This document shows positions 16,835 through 25,496 of a DNA stretch of 64,000 bases, one piece after another. The notes beneath the pieces are model-generated. The model saw nothing but the letters and a program-made list of their open reading frames with translations, was not told the origin of the DNA and searched no databases. The stretch spans positions 62,001 to 126,000 of the forward strand of contig JAEUHK010000062.1 in assembly GCA_016795465.1 (NCBI GenBank), given 5' to 3'. How positions within the stretch are numbered: position 1 is the first letter of the stretch; every line of letters begins with the position of its first letter. The translations under genes were made by a program, and so were the position numbers. Source of the DNA: Verrucomicrobiaceae bacterium. Its GTDB lineage: Bacteria; Verrucomicrobiota; Verrucomicrobiia; Verrucomicrobiales; Verrucomicrobiaceae.

Positions 16835-17949
16835 TCGGTGCTGAACTGGAAAGAGGTGGTGCTTTGATAAACATCGCCGGGATGCAGCACCACGGACGGG
16901 AAGGCGGGCTGGTTCGGGCTGTCGGGATAATGCTGCGTCTCGAGGCAGAAGCCGTGGCGCTTCTCATACACATGGCCGCTCTTGCCGGCCACGCCTTTGA
17001 GATGGTTTCCGGTATAAAACTGCACGCCGGGCTCCGTCGTCGTCACCGTCATGACGCGACCGCTCTTTGGCTCGCGCACCTTCGCGGCCAGGCGCATGCC
17101 GCTGCCGGCGCGGAGGATGTAGTTGTGGTCGTAGCCCTTGCCCTGCACGAGCGCTTTGAAGTCGGAATCGATGCGGTTGCCGATCTTCAGCGGCACATTG
17201 AACTCCAGCGGCGTGCCAACGACGGTCGCGATCTCGCCGGTGGGGATCAACGCATCATCCGTGGGCGTGTACTCGGTGGCGGCGATCATCATTTCGTGGC
17301 CCAGCACATCGCCGCTGCCCTCGCCAGCGAGATTGAAGTAGCTGTGGTTCGTGAGGTTTACGACGGTGGCTTTGTCCGTGGTGGCGCGGTATTTGATTTC
17401 GAGCGTGTTGTCCGCCTTCAGCGTGTAGGTCACGAGGCATTCGAGCGTGCCAGGGAAGCCCTCCTCGCCATCGGGGCTCGTGTAGCGCATCTCCACGCCC
17501 ACGCTGTCGCCTTTTTGGAAGTCGGAGGCCTTCCAGACCTTCTTCGCAAAATTCTCCACACCGCCGTGGATGTGGTTTTTGCCCGAATTGGCCGTCACCT
17601 GCACCTCCTGGCCGTTGAGCTTGAATTTCGCCCCGCCGATGCGGTTCGCGTAACGGCCAGTCAAAGCGCCAAAGTGCGGATGCTTGCCCAGGTAAGGCTC
17701 CAGCTTGTCAAAGCCAAGCACCACATCGGCGAGCTGGCCTTTCTTGTCCGGCACGCTCAGCGCCACGATGATGCCGCCGTAGTTCGTGATCTTCGCTTCC
17801 ATGCCCGCGGCATTGCGCAGCGTGAAGAGGGTCACTTTCTCGCCCGCGGCCGTTTTTCCCCACGCGATGGACTCCACGGACGCCTTCTCCGCCGCCATCG
17901 AAACGGCGGCGAGGATGAAAAGGCACAAAAAGGGCGCGAATCGGCTCAT
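16831..17949 (-). CDS. galM: Secreted aldose 1-epimerase (mutarotase)
   Basis: The 372-residue enzyme interconverts alpha and beta anomers of aldoses such as galactose or glucose. A signal peptide (MSRFAPFLCLFILAAVSMAA) from the ATG at 17949 indicates export, as for many verrucomicrobial sugar enzymes. Conserved motifs include NRIGGAKF, NHIHGG with its catalytic His, NLTNHSYFNL and the C-terminal FCLETQHYPDSPN with the catalytic Glu. The longer upstream frame adds no conserved sequence. The stop overlaps the PP2C start. Confidence 0.9.
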   Translation of the reverse strand: MSRFAPFLCLFILAAVSMAAEKASVESIAWGKTAAGEKVTLFTLRNAAGMEAKITNYGGIIVALSVPDKKGQLADVVLGFDKLEPYLGKHPHFGALTGRYANRIGGAKFKLNGQEVQVTANSGKNHIHGGVENFAKKVWKASDFQKGDSVGVEMRYTSPDGEEGFPGTLECLVTYTLKADNTLEIKYRATTDKATVVNLTNHSYFNLAGEGSGDVLGHEMMIAATEYTPTDDALIPTGEIATVVGTPLEFNVPLKIGNRIDSDFKALVQGKGYDHNYILRAGSGMRLAAKVREPKSGRVMTVTTTEPGVQFYTGNHLKGVAGKSGHVYEKRHGFCLETQHYPDSPNQPAFPSVVLHPGDVYQSTTSFQFSTE

Positions 17950-18009
17950 GGTGGGTTGGGAGCGGCGATTTTGGCGGTTGGCGAGCCTGAGCGCAAGGAG
18001 TGAAAGTGG

Positions 18010-18065
18010 CCCTGTTCCGGTGGAACAGGGTCTCTGAACCTTGTTCCGCAGGAACAAGGCAACTT
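18010..18065. repeat. Double-hairpin REP-like element, copy 1
   Basis: Two perfect 9-bp hairpins stand in tandem: CCCTGTTCC-GGT-GGAACAGGG at 18010-18030 and CCTTGTTCC-GCA-GGAACAAGG at 18039-18059, separated by TCTCTGAA and followed by CAACTT. A second copy with the same two-hairpin plan and the same CAACTT tail lies at 22201-22257. The elements bracket the kinase/sigma operon. Copy 1 lies in the divergent promoter region between galM and the small membrane protein gene. Confidence 0.85.
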
Positions 18066-18144
18066 TTCCTGTAACCTCCGCCCCGGCCATCCTCAGGCAA
18101 CGGGTGACACTCGCTCCCGGCGGGTGTGAACCCACCTGAAACTC

Positions 18145-18420
18145 ATGAAACACTGGAAAACCAAACTCTTTGGCGACAACGCCTTCAACTTCTACAGCTG
18201 GATTCTGGCCGCCGTGCTCGTCTTCGTCATCTCCGCCCGCTATATCCTTGCCGGCGGTCATGCTGAATCGGCGCAGACGATGCAGCGAGACATGCTACTT
18301 GGCATTTACATCGTGCTCCTCGGCTGCTTTGGGCTGCTGCTGCAAAACTACCTTGCCCGGCTGGCGGTGAAGCTGGAAAAGACCACGGACTCCAAACCTG
18401 CCACCCCCGCCCATGAGTGA
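18145..18420 (+). CDS. Small membrane protein of the kinase operon
   Basis: The 91-residue protein has two predicted membrane segments: about residues 17-36 (FYSWILAAVLVFVISARYIL) and 50-70 (LLGIYIVLLGCFGLLLQNYL), with a charged C-terminal tail. I recognise no family. The last 8 nt overlap the kinase start (18413), so translation is probably coupled. A role in membrane anchoring or partnering of the kinase is inference from position only. Confidence 0.75.
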   Translation: MKHWKTKLFGDNAFNFYSWILAAVLVFVISARYILAGGHAESAQTMQRDMLLGIYIVLLGCFGLLLQNYLARLAVKLEKTTDSKPATPAHE

Positions 18421-21400
18421 TCCCTTCCACGGCCTCGATCCTGCCGGCCTCATGGCCGCCGCGGCCATGCCGACGGATGGCGATGCCGATACGCTGCCTC
18501 TTCAGCGGGCCGATCTGCCTTCGCTGGAAGAAATCGCCGCCGCGTTTCCCGATTTGGAGATCCTCTCCCTCATCGGCCACGGCGGCATGAGCGCCGTCTT
18601 CAAAGCACGCCAGCCCAAGCTCGACCGCATCGTCGCCCTCAAAGTGCTGCCAAAGTCCCTCGCGGCCACGCCGGGCTTTGCGGAGCGCTTCAACCGCGAA
18701 GGCCGCGTGCTCGCCCGTCTCAGCCATCCGAGCATCGTCGCGGTGCATGATTTTGGCGAAAGCGGCGGCTTCGCGTATCTCATCATGGAGTTCGTCGATG
18801 GCGTAAATCTGCGCCAGGCCATGCGGGCAGGCCGTTTCACACCGGAACAAGCACTGCGCATCATCCCGGCCATCTGCGATGCGCTTCAATTCGCCCACAC
18901 GCAGGGCGTTTTGCATCGCGACATCAAACCGGAGAACATCCTCCTCGACACGAGCGGTCGCGTGAAGATCGCCGATTTCGGCATCGCGAAGATCCTCGAT
19001 GAAAAAGGCGGCGACATGCTGCTCACGCAAAGCGGCGCCAAGCTCGGCACCGCGCCCTACATGGCCCCGGAGCAGATCGAGCAACCCGCTAGCGTCGATC
19101 ACCGTGCGGACATCTACAGCCTCGGCGTCGTGTTTTACGAGATGCTCACCGGTGAACTGCCGCTCGGTCGCTTCGCCGCGCCATCGGAACTCGCCGGAGT
19201 CGGTGGGAACATCGACGAGATCGTTTTTCGTGCTCTTGAGAAGGAGCGTGCTCGCCGCCAGCAGAGCGTGGGCGAGTTTAAAACGCAGGTCGAGGGCGTG
19301 TCGTGGACCGGGTCACAAAGCGCGGCCAACGGCTGGGCCCCCTTCGAGTACAGGTCGAAACGCACTTTGTTTGGCATGCCGCTGCTGCATGTCGTGCAAG
19401 GCAACGACCCTGTGACCGGCAAGATCCGCGAGGCGCGAGGTGTCTTTGCGTTCGGTGGACGCGCACGGGGCATTTTTGCTTTTGGCGGCATCGCACGCGG
19501 GTGGTTTGCTTTTGGTGGCGTGGCTATCGGAGGCGTTGCCTGTGGTGGGTTGGGCATTGGACTCGTGTCATTTGGCGGACTCGCCATCGCATTGCTGTTG
19601 AGCATCGGAGGCATGAGTCTTGGAGCACTCGCCACGGGCGGGCTGGCTGCAGGCTGGCATGCGCACGGTGGCATGGCGCTCGGCTGGCACGCGTTTGGTG
19701 GAGTTGTTGTCGCGCATCAGGGAGTGGGCGGCACCGTCCACGCATCGGAAGTGGTGAAATCAGTCTCCGAGATGCCGTGGCTGACTCAATCACTGGTCCG
19801 CATCACGGCGTATTCCAGCGTCATGGGCCTCATGTGGCTGCCGCTGAGCCTCGCACCCGCCCTGGTGTCATGGTGGGCACGTCGGAAGGCCGATGCTGAA
19901 GACCGCAAAACGGCCGCACCGGACAAGCGCGTCTTTTGGATCATTCCTGCCATCGTCGTGCTGGCGGGGATCATGTGGTGGATCCTCTTCCGCTGGACGC
20001 TTATCGGAAGCACGGACGTCATTCGTTTCATCATTCCGACGGTGGTCAGTTGCATGGGGCTGCTGACCTTCGCTTTGAGCCTGCCATTGTGGCTGCGCCT
20101 CGTGCCCATCAATCCGATCTACGGCGTGCGTCTGCCATCGTCCATGGCCTCAAGCGCCCGCTGGTTTGATGTGAACGCCGTTTTCGGGAAGCATCTCTTC
20201 ATCTGGTCACTGCTGGTCATTGGCGCGGGCATCGCAGGCTTTTATCAACTGCCACGGCATCAGGATGCGTATGCGTGGGCGTCGATCACGCTCACGCTGG
20301 TGGCGGTCGCGTCGTCGATGGTGGCCACGCTGTGGTGGATGCATCAGCATCCCGTCAATGCACCAGCGCGGAAGAAAAGTCGGCTGATGTCGTGGAGCGG
20401 CCAGGCCGTCAGTGCCGTGGTGATCGCCATGTTCATCAAGTCCTTCATCGCCGCAGCCTACCGGTGTCCGAACGGCAGCGAGCCCGGCGTCATCAAAAAC
20501 AGCCACTGGATCGCCTCGCACCTCGACACCGGCTTCACGGCTGGCGATCTGATCCTTTTTCAGCACGAGAGCGGCCAAATCTGGATCGCCCGTGTCGTGG
20601 CACGCGAAGACAAAGGCCTGCTGCTGAAACGCGGTGGCGTGGCAGAGGAGTTCTTCATGCCGTGGGACAAGATCGTGGGGAAGATGCTGTTTTCGCACTT
20701 TTCGCCGGATGTGATCAAGGACACAGGCAGCTCGATGTCCGTGCCGCGACAGACGGTGACGGAAGGAACTTCCAAAGCTTTGGACAAGGCTCCCGTTCTT
20801 CGATTCACACGCATCAAACGCAACGGAACCGACTGGCAATGGCCGGTGTATTCAGCCGATGGCAAGCCGCTGGACGATGAGGAGTCCAAGCGTCTGATCC
20901 GCGCGTCCGTCGGCAATGGTGTGGAGTCGCAGAACGCGGAGGATTGCTGGCTGGAGCTCTGGTTTGAACATCCTGACTTTGACCAACACAGCCAGTTGCG
21001 TGTCGATGTGGCCGGTCCAGACGGACTGCCGCTGAATGATCGAGACACCAGCACGGCGACTCCAGGATGGGTCTCGACTCGTCCGTATCCCGCGCTGTCC
21101 AGTTGCGTCATCAGCCCAGGGCGGGCCGGCAAACTCCCGGCATCAGTGCAGATCACGCTCCGTTATAGCATCGGCCCGTGGCGGAAGGGCAGCGTGCTGC
21201 CCTCGGACTACAATGGCTCCATGTCATTTGGCGACGGCTGCCTCCTCGCGGCCTTCGGCGATGATTCAAACCATCGTGCGTTTGTGTCCTGGTCGAAGGG
21301 TCAAGACGACTGGATGTATGATGCGACAGCCAGATTGAAAGATGGCAGCGAAATAGGCTCCTCCGGGTGGTCCCGCTCCGGCCATCCGGGCAAAAACATC

Positions 21401-21514
21401 GTTGAGAGCGTCTCCTTCCCGGTGCTGCTGCGTGAGGTGGAATCCTTCCGCATTCGCAGCCGCAAGGTGGCCACCATCACGTTTCCCCATGTGGTGATCC
21501 CAACGCTTCCATGA
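18413..21514 (+). CDS. Membrane Ser/Thr protein kinase fused to decapeptide repeats, SdpI-like and signal-peptidase-like domains
   Basis: The 1033-residue protein starts with a Hanks-type kinase domain at about residues 50-295: glycine loop IGHGGMSAVFKA, Lys77 in VALKVLP, HRDIKPEN at 168-175, DFG at 188-190 and the APE-like motif MAPEQ. Residues 341-430 are about nine 10-residue repeats ending in GG, such as ARGIFAFGGI and ARGWFAFGGV. Hydrophobic helices follow. An SdpI-like membrane segment lies at about 540-640 (NPIYGVRLP near 567), and a signal-peptidase-fold-like segment at about 665-760 (GFTAGDLILFQ). The last 250 residues look beta-rich. No catalytic dyad of signal peptidase is evident. 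The gene is coupled on both sides to a small membrane protein and an ECF sigma factor. Confidence 0.85.
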   Translation: MSDPFHGLDPAGLMAAAAMPTDGDADTLPLQRADLPSLEEIAAAFPDLEILSLIGHGGMSAVFKARQPKLDRIVALKVLPKSLAATPGFAERFNREGRVLARLSHPSIVAVHDFGESGGFAYLIMEFVDGVNLRQAMRAGRFTPEQALRIIPAICDALQFAHTQGVLHRDIKPENILLDTSGRVKIADFGIAKILDEKGGDMLLTQSGAKLGTAPYMAPEQIEQPASVDHRADIYSLGVVFYEMLTGELPLGRFAAPSELAGVGGNIDEIVFRALEKERARRQQSVGEFKTQVEGVSWTGSQSAANGWAPFEYRSKRTLFGMPLLHVVQGNDPVTGKIREARGVFAFGGRARGIFAFGGIARGWFAFGGVAIGGVACGGLGIGLVSFGGLAIALLLSIGGMSLGALATGGLAAGWHAHGGMALGWHAFGGVVVAHQGVGGTVHASEVVKSVSEMPWLTQSLVRITAYSSVMGLMWLPLSLAPALVSWWARRKADAEDRKTAAPDKRVFWIIPAIVVLAGIMWWILFRWTLIGSTDVIRFIIPTVVSCMGLLTFALSLPLWLRLVPINPIYGVRLPSSMASSARWFDVNAVFGKHLFIWSLLVIGAGIAGFYQLPRHQDAYAWASITLTLVAVASSMVATLWWMHQHPVNAPARKKSRLMSWSGQAVSAVVIAMFIKSFIAAAYRCPNGSEPGVIKNSHWIASHLDTGFTAGDLILFQHESGQIWIARVVAREDKGLLLKRGGVAEEFFMPWDKIVGKMLFSHFSPDVIKDTGSSMSVPRQTVTEGTSKALDKAPVLRFTRIKRNGTDWQWPVYSADGKPLDDEESKRLIRASVGNGVESQNAEDCWLELWFEHPDFDQHSQLRVDVAGPDGLPLNDRDTSTATPGWVSTRPYPALSSCVISPGRAGKLPASVQITLRYSIGPWRKGSVLPSDYNGSMSFGDGCLLAAFGDDSNHRAFVSWSKGQDDWMYDATARLKDGSEIGSSGWSRSGHPGKNIVESVSFPVLLREVESFRIRSRKVATITFPHVVIPTLP

Positions 21515-22200
21515 CTTCCTCCTTCCACGACACCCGCTGGACGCTCGTCGCACGCTCGCGTGGCAGTGACACGCAGGCAGCGGCGGCATTGAGTGAGCTG
21601 TGTGAGGCCTACTATGCGCCCGTGATGGCTTTCCTGCGACGCGAGGGAAGAGCGGAAGATGCCGCGAGGGAGCTGGCTCACGATTTCTTTGCCAAACTGC
21701 TCGCAGGGGGAGCGATGGAAGGCGCGAAGCCGGAGCGTGGACGCTTTCGCAGTTACCTGCTCGGGGCTTTGAAGCACTTCGCGGCTGATCAACGCGACAA
21801 AGCCATCGCGGCGAAGCGTGGTGGAGGCCTCGAGCATGCCGAGATGGATGATGAAATGGCCGATGCGGCCGCCGACATGCCTGATGCCGAGTTTGACCGC
21901 CAATGGGCGCTCACGGTGCTGGCGAGGAGTTTGAGCCGGTTGGAGGCCGAATTGGCCACCGAAGGCAAAACAGCGCACTTTGACGCCTTGAAGCCCTGGC
22001 TGACCGCCGAGTCCGATGCGACGCCGCAGGCCGTCGCGGCCGAAAAGCTCGGTTTGAGCATCGAGGCCGTCAAAGTGGCCATCCATCGCCTGCGCAAACG
22101 CTTCCGCGAGGCCGTGAAGGCGGAGATTGCCCGAACCGTGAGCGATGTCGGTGATGTTCGCGAGGAGCTGGATGCGCTCATGCAGGCGCTGCGAAAGTAG
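21511..22200 (+). CDS. ECF-type RNA polymerase sigma factor
   Basis: The 229-residue protein has sigma region 2 (LCEAYYAPVMAFLRREGR near residues 30-48, AHDFFAKLL near 58-66) and a region-4 helix-turn-helix (AEKLGLSIEAVKVAIHRLRK). The long acidic/alanine linker (AEMDDEMADAAADMPDAEF) is typical of the large ECF groups of Planctomycetota and Verrucomicrobiota, which are regulated by fused or neighbouring kinases. The start overlaps the kinase stop by 4 nt (ATGA). The sigma factor is the last gene of the operon; a kinase-first order is less common than sigma-first. Confidence 0.9.
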   Translation: MTSSFHDTRWTLVARSRGSDTQAAAALSELCEAYYAPVMAFLRREGRAEDAARELAHDFFAKLLAGGAMEGAKPERGRFRSYLLGALKHFAADQRDKAIAAKRGGGLEHAEMDDEMADAAADMPDAEFDRQWALTVLARSLSRLEAELATEGKTAHFDALKPWLTAESDATPQAVAAEKLGLSIEAVKVAIHRLRKRFREAVKAEIARTVSDVGDVREELDALMQALRK

Positions 22201-22257
22201 CCTTGTTCCTGCGGAACAGGGTTTCAGAAGCCTTGTTCCGCAGGAACAAGGCAACTT
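22201..22257. repeat. Double-hairpin REP-like element, copy 2
   Basis: The element has the same plan as 18010-18065. The first hairpin (22201-22221) is CCTTGTTCC-TGC-GGAACAGGG with one T-G wobble. The second (22231-22251) is CCTTGTTCC-GCA-GGAACAAGG and is perfect. CAACTT follows. It begins directly after the sigma factor stop codon, so it could also act as a terminator or mRNA 3'-end stabiliser. Confidence 0.85.
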
Positions 22258-22311
22258 AACTCGCCGCGGAGGTTGCGCATTCTGGCGGAGGCGCTGAGAT
22301 TTTCCGCTGTC

Positions 22312-23286
22312 ATGGGCGAGCTGGTCATCCTTCATAAACAACTCGGCGACACGGTGCTGCTGGAGCCCGTGCTGCGAAAAATCGCGCACATCACCGGCGA
22401 GCGAGTGCATCTGCTCTGCCCGCCGCAGTGGCGGCCGCTCATCGAGCTCATGCCGCACACATTGTTTGCCACCGGCAAACGCCGCTGGATGCCGGATCGC
22501 CTGCGTGCGCTGGATTCTGGCGGTCGCACGACGCGAGCCGCGGCCTTCACCTTCTGCCGGGAAAAGCTGCTGCTCGTGCCGGAACCGGGCTGGGTGACTC
22601 GCACGCATCGGGCAGTTTACTCGCACATCGATGCCATCGCGCCCGGACATCGGGGCATGGCCCGCTGGCTTTGGGATGCCATCGGCACCGACAACGGCCC
22701 GCGGTATGAACCGCCCGTGCTCGAACGCCCGCCGGAGGATTGGACACGCGATGGCCTGTGCCCCGCGGAGCCTTTTGTGCTACTGCATCCCGTCACCACC
22801 TCGCTGACGAAGGCATGCGATCCCGCGCAATGGGCCGCGCTGCTGCGTGTCGCGCATGATTTGGGGCTGAAGCGCATCCTCGTCAGCGGCGGCATGGAGG
22901 CGTGGCATTACGAGCACTGCGCCCGCATCGCCAGTGCGACCAAAGAACTCGGCGTCACCATCGAGGATGTGTCTGGCATGACGATGGTGCCCGAGTTCCT
23001 CCACCTGCTCTCGCGGGCAAGGCTGGTGCTGTGCGTGGATGGTGCCGCCTCTCATCTGGCGCGTGCGATGAATGTGCCCAGCCTCACGCTGCATGCCGTG
23101 GGCAGCGTGCCGGAGGATGACAACCCGCGTCACATCCATCTCGCCGCCGGAGCCGAGCAGGGAGCGAAGGCACTGCACGAGCTTTTCACCGTCACCGATG
23201 CCGTGCCGGACACGTCCATCAGCACCGCCGTGCCCGCCTCCCTGCGCGAAGGCATCACCGGCAGCCTGCGGGCAGCTGCGCGGTGA
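22312..23286 (+). CDS. Glycosyltransferase family 9 (heptosyltransferase-like)
   Basis: The 324-residue protein from the ATG at 22312 resembles ADP-heptose:LPS heptosyltransferases: LVILHKQLGDTVLLEPVLRK at the N-terminus, the FVLLHPVTTSLTKACDPAQWAALLR acceptor/donor block near residues 160-185, and the GT9 C-terminal motif LCVDGAASHLARAMNVPSL. GT9 enzymes add heptose or related sugars to lipopolysaccharide core at the inner membrane. The exact sugar cannot be told. An in-frame TTG at 22273 is a less likely start. Confidence 0.85.
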   Translation: MGELVILHKQLGDTVLLEPVLRKIAHITGERVHLLCPPQWRPLIELMPHTLFATGKRRWMPDRLRALDSGGRTTRAAAFTFCREKLLLVPEPGWVTRTHRAVYSHIDAIAPGHRGMARWLWDAIGTDNGPRYEPPVLERPPEDWTRDGLCPAEPFVLLHPVTTSLTKACDPAQWAALLRVAHDLGLKRILVSGGMEAWHYEHCARIASATKELGVTIEDVSGMTMVPEFLHLLSRARLVLCVDGAASHLARAMNVPSLTLHAVGSVPEDDNPRHIHLAAGAEQGAKALHELFTVTDAVPDTSISTAVPASLREGITGSLRAAAR

Positions 23287-23395
23287 ATTTTCATGGGGCG
23301 AAACATCGCGGTTGCAAACCGGCCGCAAACCGCCAGAATCCCCGCCCTCGCCGCCAAGGACGCCTCAAAACGCCCGAAGCGTGCGCCAACAAGGT

Positions 23396-23472
<77 letters not shown>

Positions 23473-23558
23473 TTGTTGTTGGCTCAGCAAGGCATCCAGC
23501 AAGCCTGCATACACTTCGAGGCAATTCAGCATGCCATCGCATCGTTCCCAGCGCCGTC

Positions 23559-25460
23559 ATGCTACGCCTCGCACTCTGTCTCTTCGCCCTCTGCTCTTCG
23601 CTCTCCGCCGCCGCGCAGCCGAACGTCGTGCTTTTCCTCGTCGATGACATGGGCTGGATGGATTGCGGGGCGTATGGCTCGAAATACTACGAGACGCCGA
23701 ACATCGACCGTTTTGCCACGCGGGCGATGCGTTTCACGAATGCCTACTCACAGCCTCTGTGCTCGCCGACGCGGGCCTCGATCCTCACGGGGCAATACAC
23801 CGCGCGGCATCGCATCACCAGCGCCACGGGGCATCAGCCACCGCAGGCCGCAGATCATGAGTTTCTGCTGAAAAAGGCGCCGCCCAATGCGCCAATGCTC
23901 ACACCGGAGAGCAAGAACTACCTCGAACCTTCGCAAATCACGCTGGCCGAGGTGTTGAAGCAAAACGGCTACCGCACGGCGCATATCGGGAAGTGGCATC
24001 TCGGCCTCACGCAGCCGCATTGGCCTGAGCAGCAAGGTTTTGATGTGGCCTTTCACTGCCATCCCGATCCCGGGCCGCCCGGCGAGTATTTTTCGCCTTA
24101 CAGCGTCATGCCGGAGGGCAAGCCGAATGCCAAGCAACGCGTCGGCACGATCACCGACGGGCCGCAGGGCGAATACATCGTCGATCGCCAAGCGGCGGAG
24201 GCGGTGAAGTTCATCCAAGCGAGCCAAAGCGGACCGTTTTTCCTCAATCTGTGGTGCTACGGCGTGCATGGCCCGTGGGGTCACAAAGAAGAATACACGA
24301 AGGCCTTCGCGGCGAAAAAAGATCCCACCGGTCGTCAGGGGAACCCCATCATGGCCTCGATGCTCAAAAGCGTGGACGAGTGCTTTGGCCGCATCCTCGA
24401 TGAATTGGAGAAACAAGGCATCGCAGACAACACGCTCGTCATTTTCACCTCCGACAACGGCGGCAACACGCACAGCAACACCATCGAAGAAGGCAAAAAG
24501 TCCGCCAACGAGGCCTGGCGCAAATGGGCGGGCCTCCAGCCACCGACGATGAACACGCCGCTGCGCGATGGCAAAGGCACGCTCTACGAAGGCGGCACCC
24601 GCGTGCCTTTGATGTGGTCGTTCGCGGGCAAAATCGCGGAAGGCAGCACCAGCGAGGCAATCGTCGGCTGCATCGACATCTATCCGACCGTGCTCGACTT
24701 GCTCGGCATCGAAAAGCCCGCTGCACAAAAGGTCGATGGCATCAGCTACGCGAAAGTGCTGCGCGGCGCGGGCCCGCTCGAACGCGCTGGTTACTTCAAC
24801 TACCACCCGCATGCCGGCACGAACCGCGCAGGCGGCGTTTGGGTGCGCAGCGGCGATTTCAAGCTCCTCCGCTGGTTTGGCAATCCGAGCACGCACGAGC
24901 TCTACAACCTCAAAGACGACCTCAGCGAGTCCAAAGACCTCTCCTTGGCCATGCCGGACAAAGTGAAGGAACTCAGCGCCCTCATCGACACCTTCCTCAC
25001 CGACACCGGCGCGACGTATCCTCGCCCAAATCCCGCCTACAAGCCCGTCGCAGCCAAAACACCCGCCAAAGCCGCCGATCCGCTCGGTGGCTGGAAAGAG
25101 CGCCAATGCAAAGCGAGCCTCGCCGATGGCATCATGACCATCAAAGGCACCGCGAAACCCGGCACGGCCTTCCTCGGTCATGCGATGGGCAAAATGAACG
25201 GCCCCGCGGTGGTCAAACTCCGCGTGCGCAGTCAAACCGGCGGCGCAGGCAAGTTCGACACCTTCCCCAAAGGCTCTGCGGTCACCGACGGCATGGTTTC
25301 CACCCCGTTTGAAGTCAAAGCGGGTGACTGGCAGGACCTCTCCATCGACCTCAAAACCTCCGGCCCGCTCGGCACGCTCCGTCTTTACCTGCCGGATGGC
25401 GAGATCGACTCCATCGAAATCGCCCCTGCGAAGGGCAAAGCTGAGCGATGGAACTTTTGA
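23559..25460 (+). CDS. Secreted sulfatase (arylsulfatase family)
   Basis: The 633-residue enzyme starts at 23559 with a signal peptide (MLRLALCLFALCSSLSAAAQ). Catalytic features are the metal ligands in VVLFLVDDMGW, the CSPTR motif at residues 68-72 whose Cys becomes formylglycine, the GKWHLGL motif, and the TSDNGGNTH metal-binding block. It probably removes sulfate from polysaccharides such as algal or host glycans, a hallmark of this phylum. The last 120 or so residues are an extra beta-rich tail. The sulfatase-activating enzyme is not in the window. Confidence 0.92.
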   Translation: MLRLALCLFALCSSLSAAAQPNVVLFLVDDMGWMDCGAYGSKYYETPNIDRFATRAMRFTNAYSQPLCSPTRASILTGQYTARHRITSATGHQPPQAADHEFLLKKAPPNAPMLTPESKNYLEPSQITLAEVLKQNGYRTAHIGKWHLGLTQPHWPEQQGFDVAFHCHPDPGPPGEYFSPYSVMPEGKPNAKQRVGTITDGPQGEYIVDRQAAEAVKFIQASQSGPFFLNLWCYGVHGPWGHKEEYTKAFAAKKDPTGRQGNPIMASMLKSVDECFGRILDELEKQGIADNTLVIFTSDNGGNTHSNTIEEGKKSANEAWRKWAGLQPPTMNTPLRDGKGTLYEGGTRVPLMWSFAGKIAEGSTSEAIVGCIDIYPTVLDLLGIEKPAAQKVDGISYAKVLRGAGPLERAGYFNYHPHAGTNRAGGVWVRSGDFKLLRWFGNPSTHELYNLKDDLSESKDLSLAMPDKVKELSALIDTFLTDTGATYPRPNPAYKPVAAKTPAKAADPLGGWKERQCKASLADGIMTIKGTAKPGTAFLGHAMGKMNGPAVVKLRVRSQTGGAGKFDTFPKGSAVTDGMVSTPFEVKAGDWQDLSIDLKTSGPLGTLRLYLPDGEIDSIEIAPAKGKAERWNF

Positions 25461-25496
25461 GCGTGCCGCGTCTGCCGTGTGTGATTAAGTGAAGGC

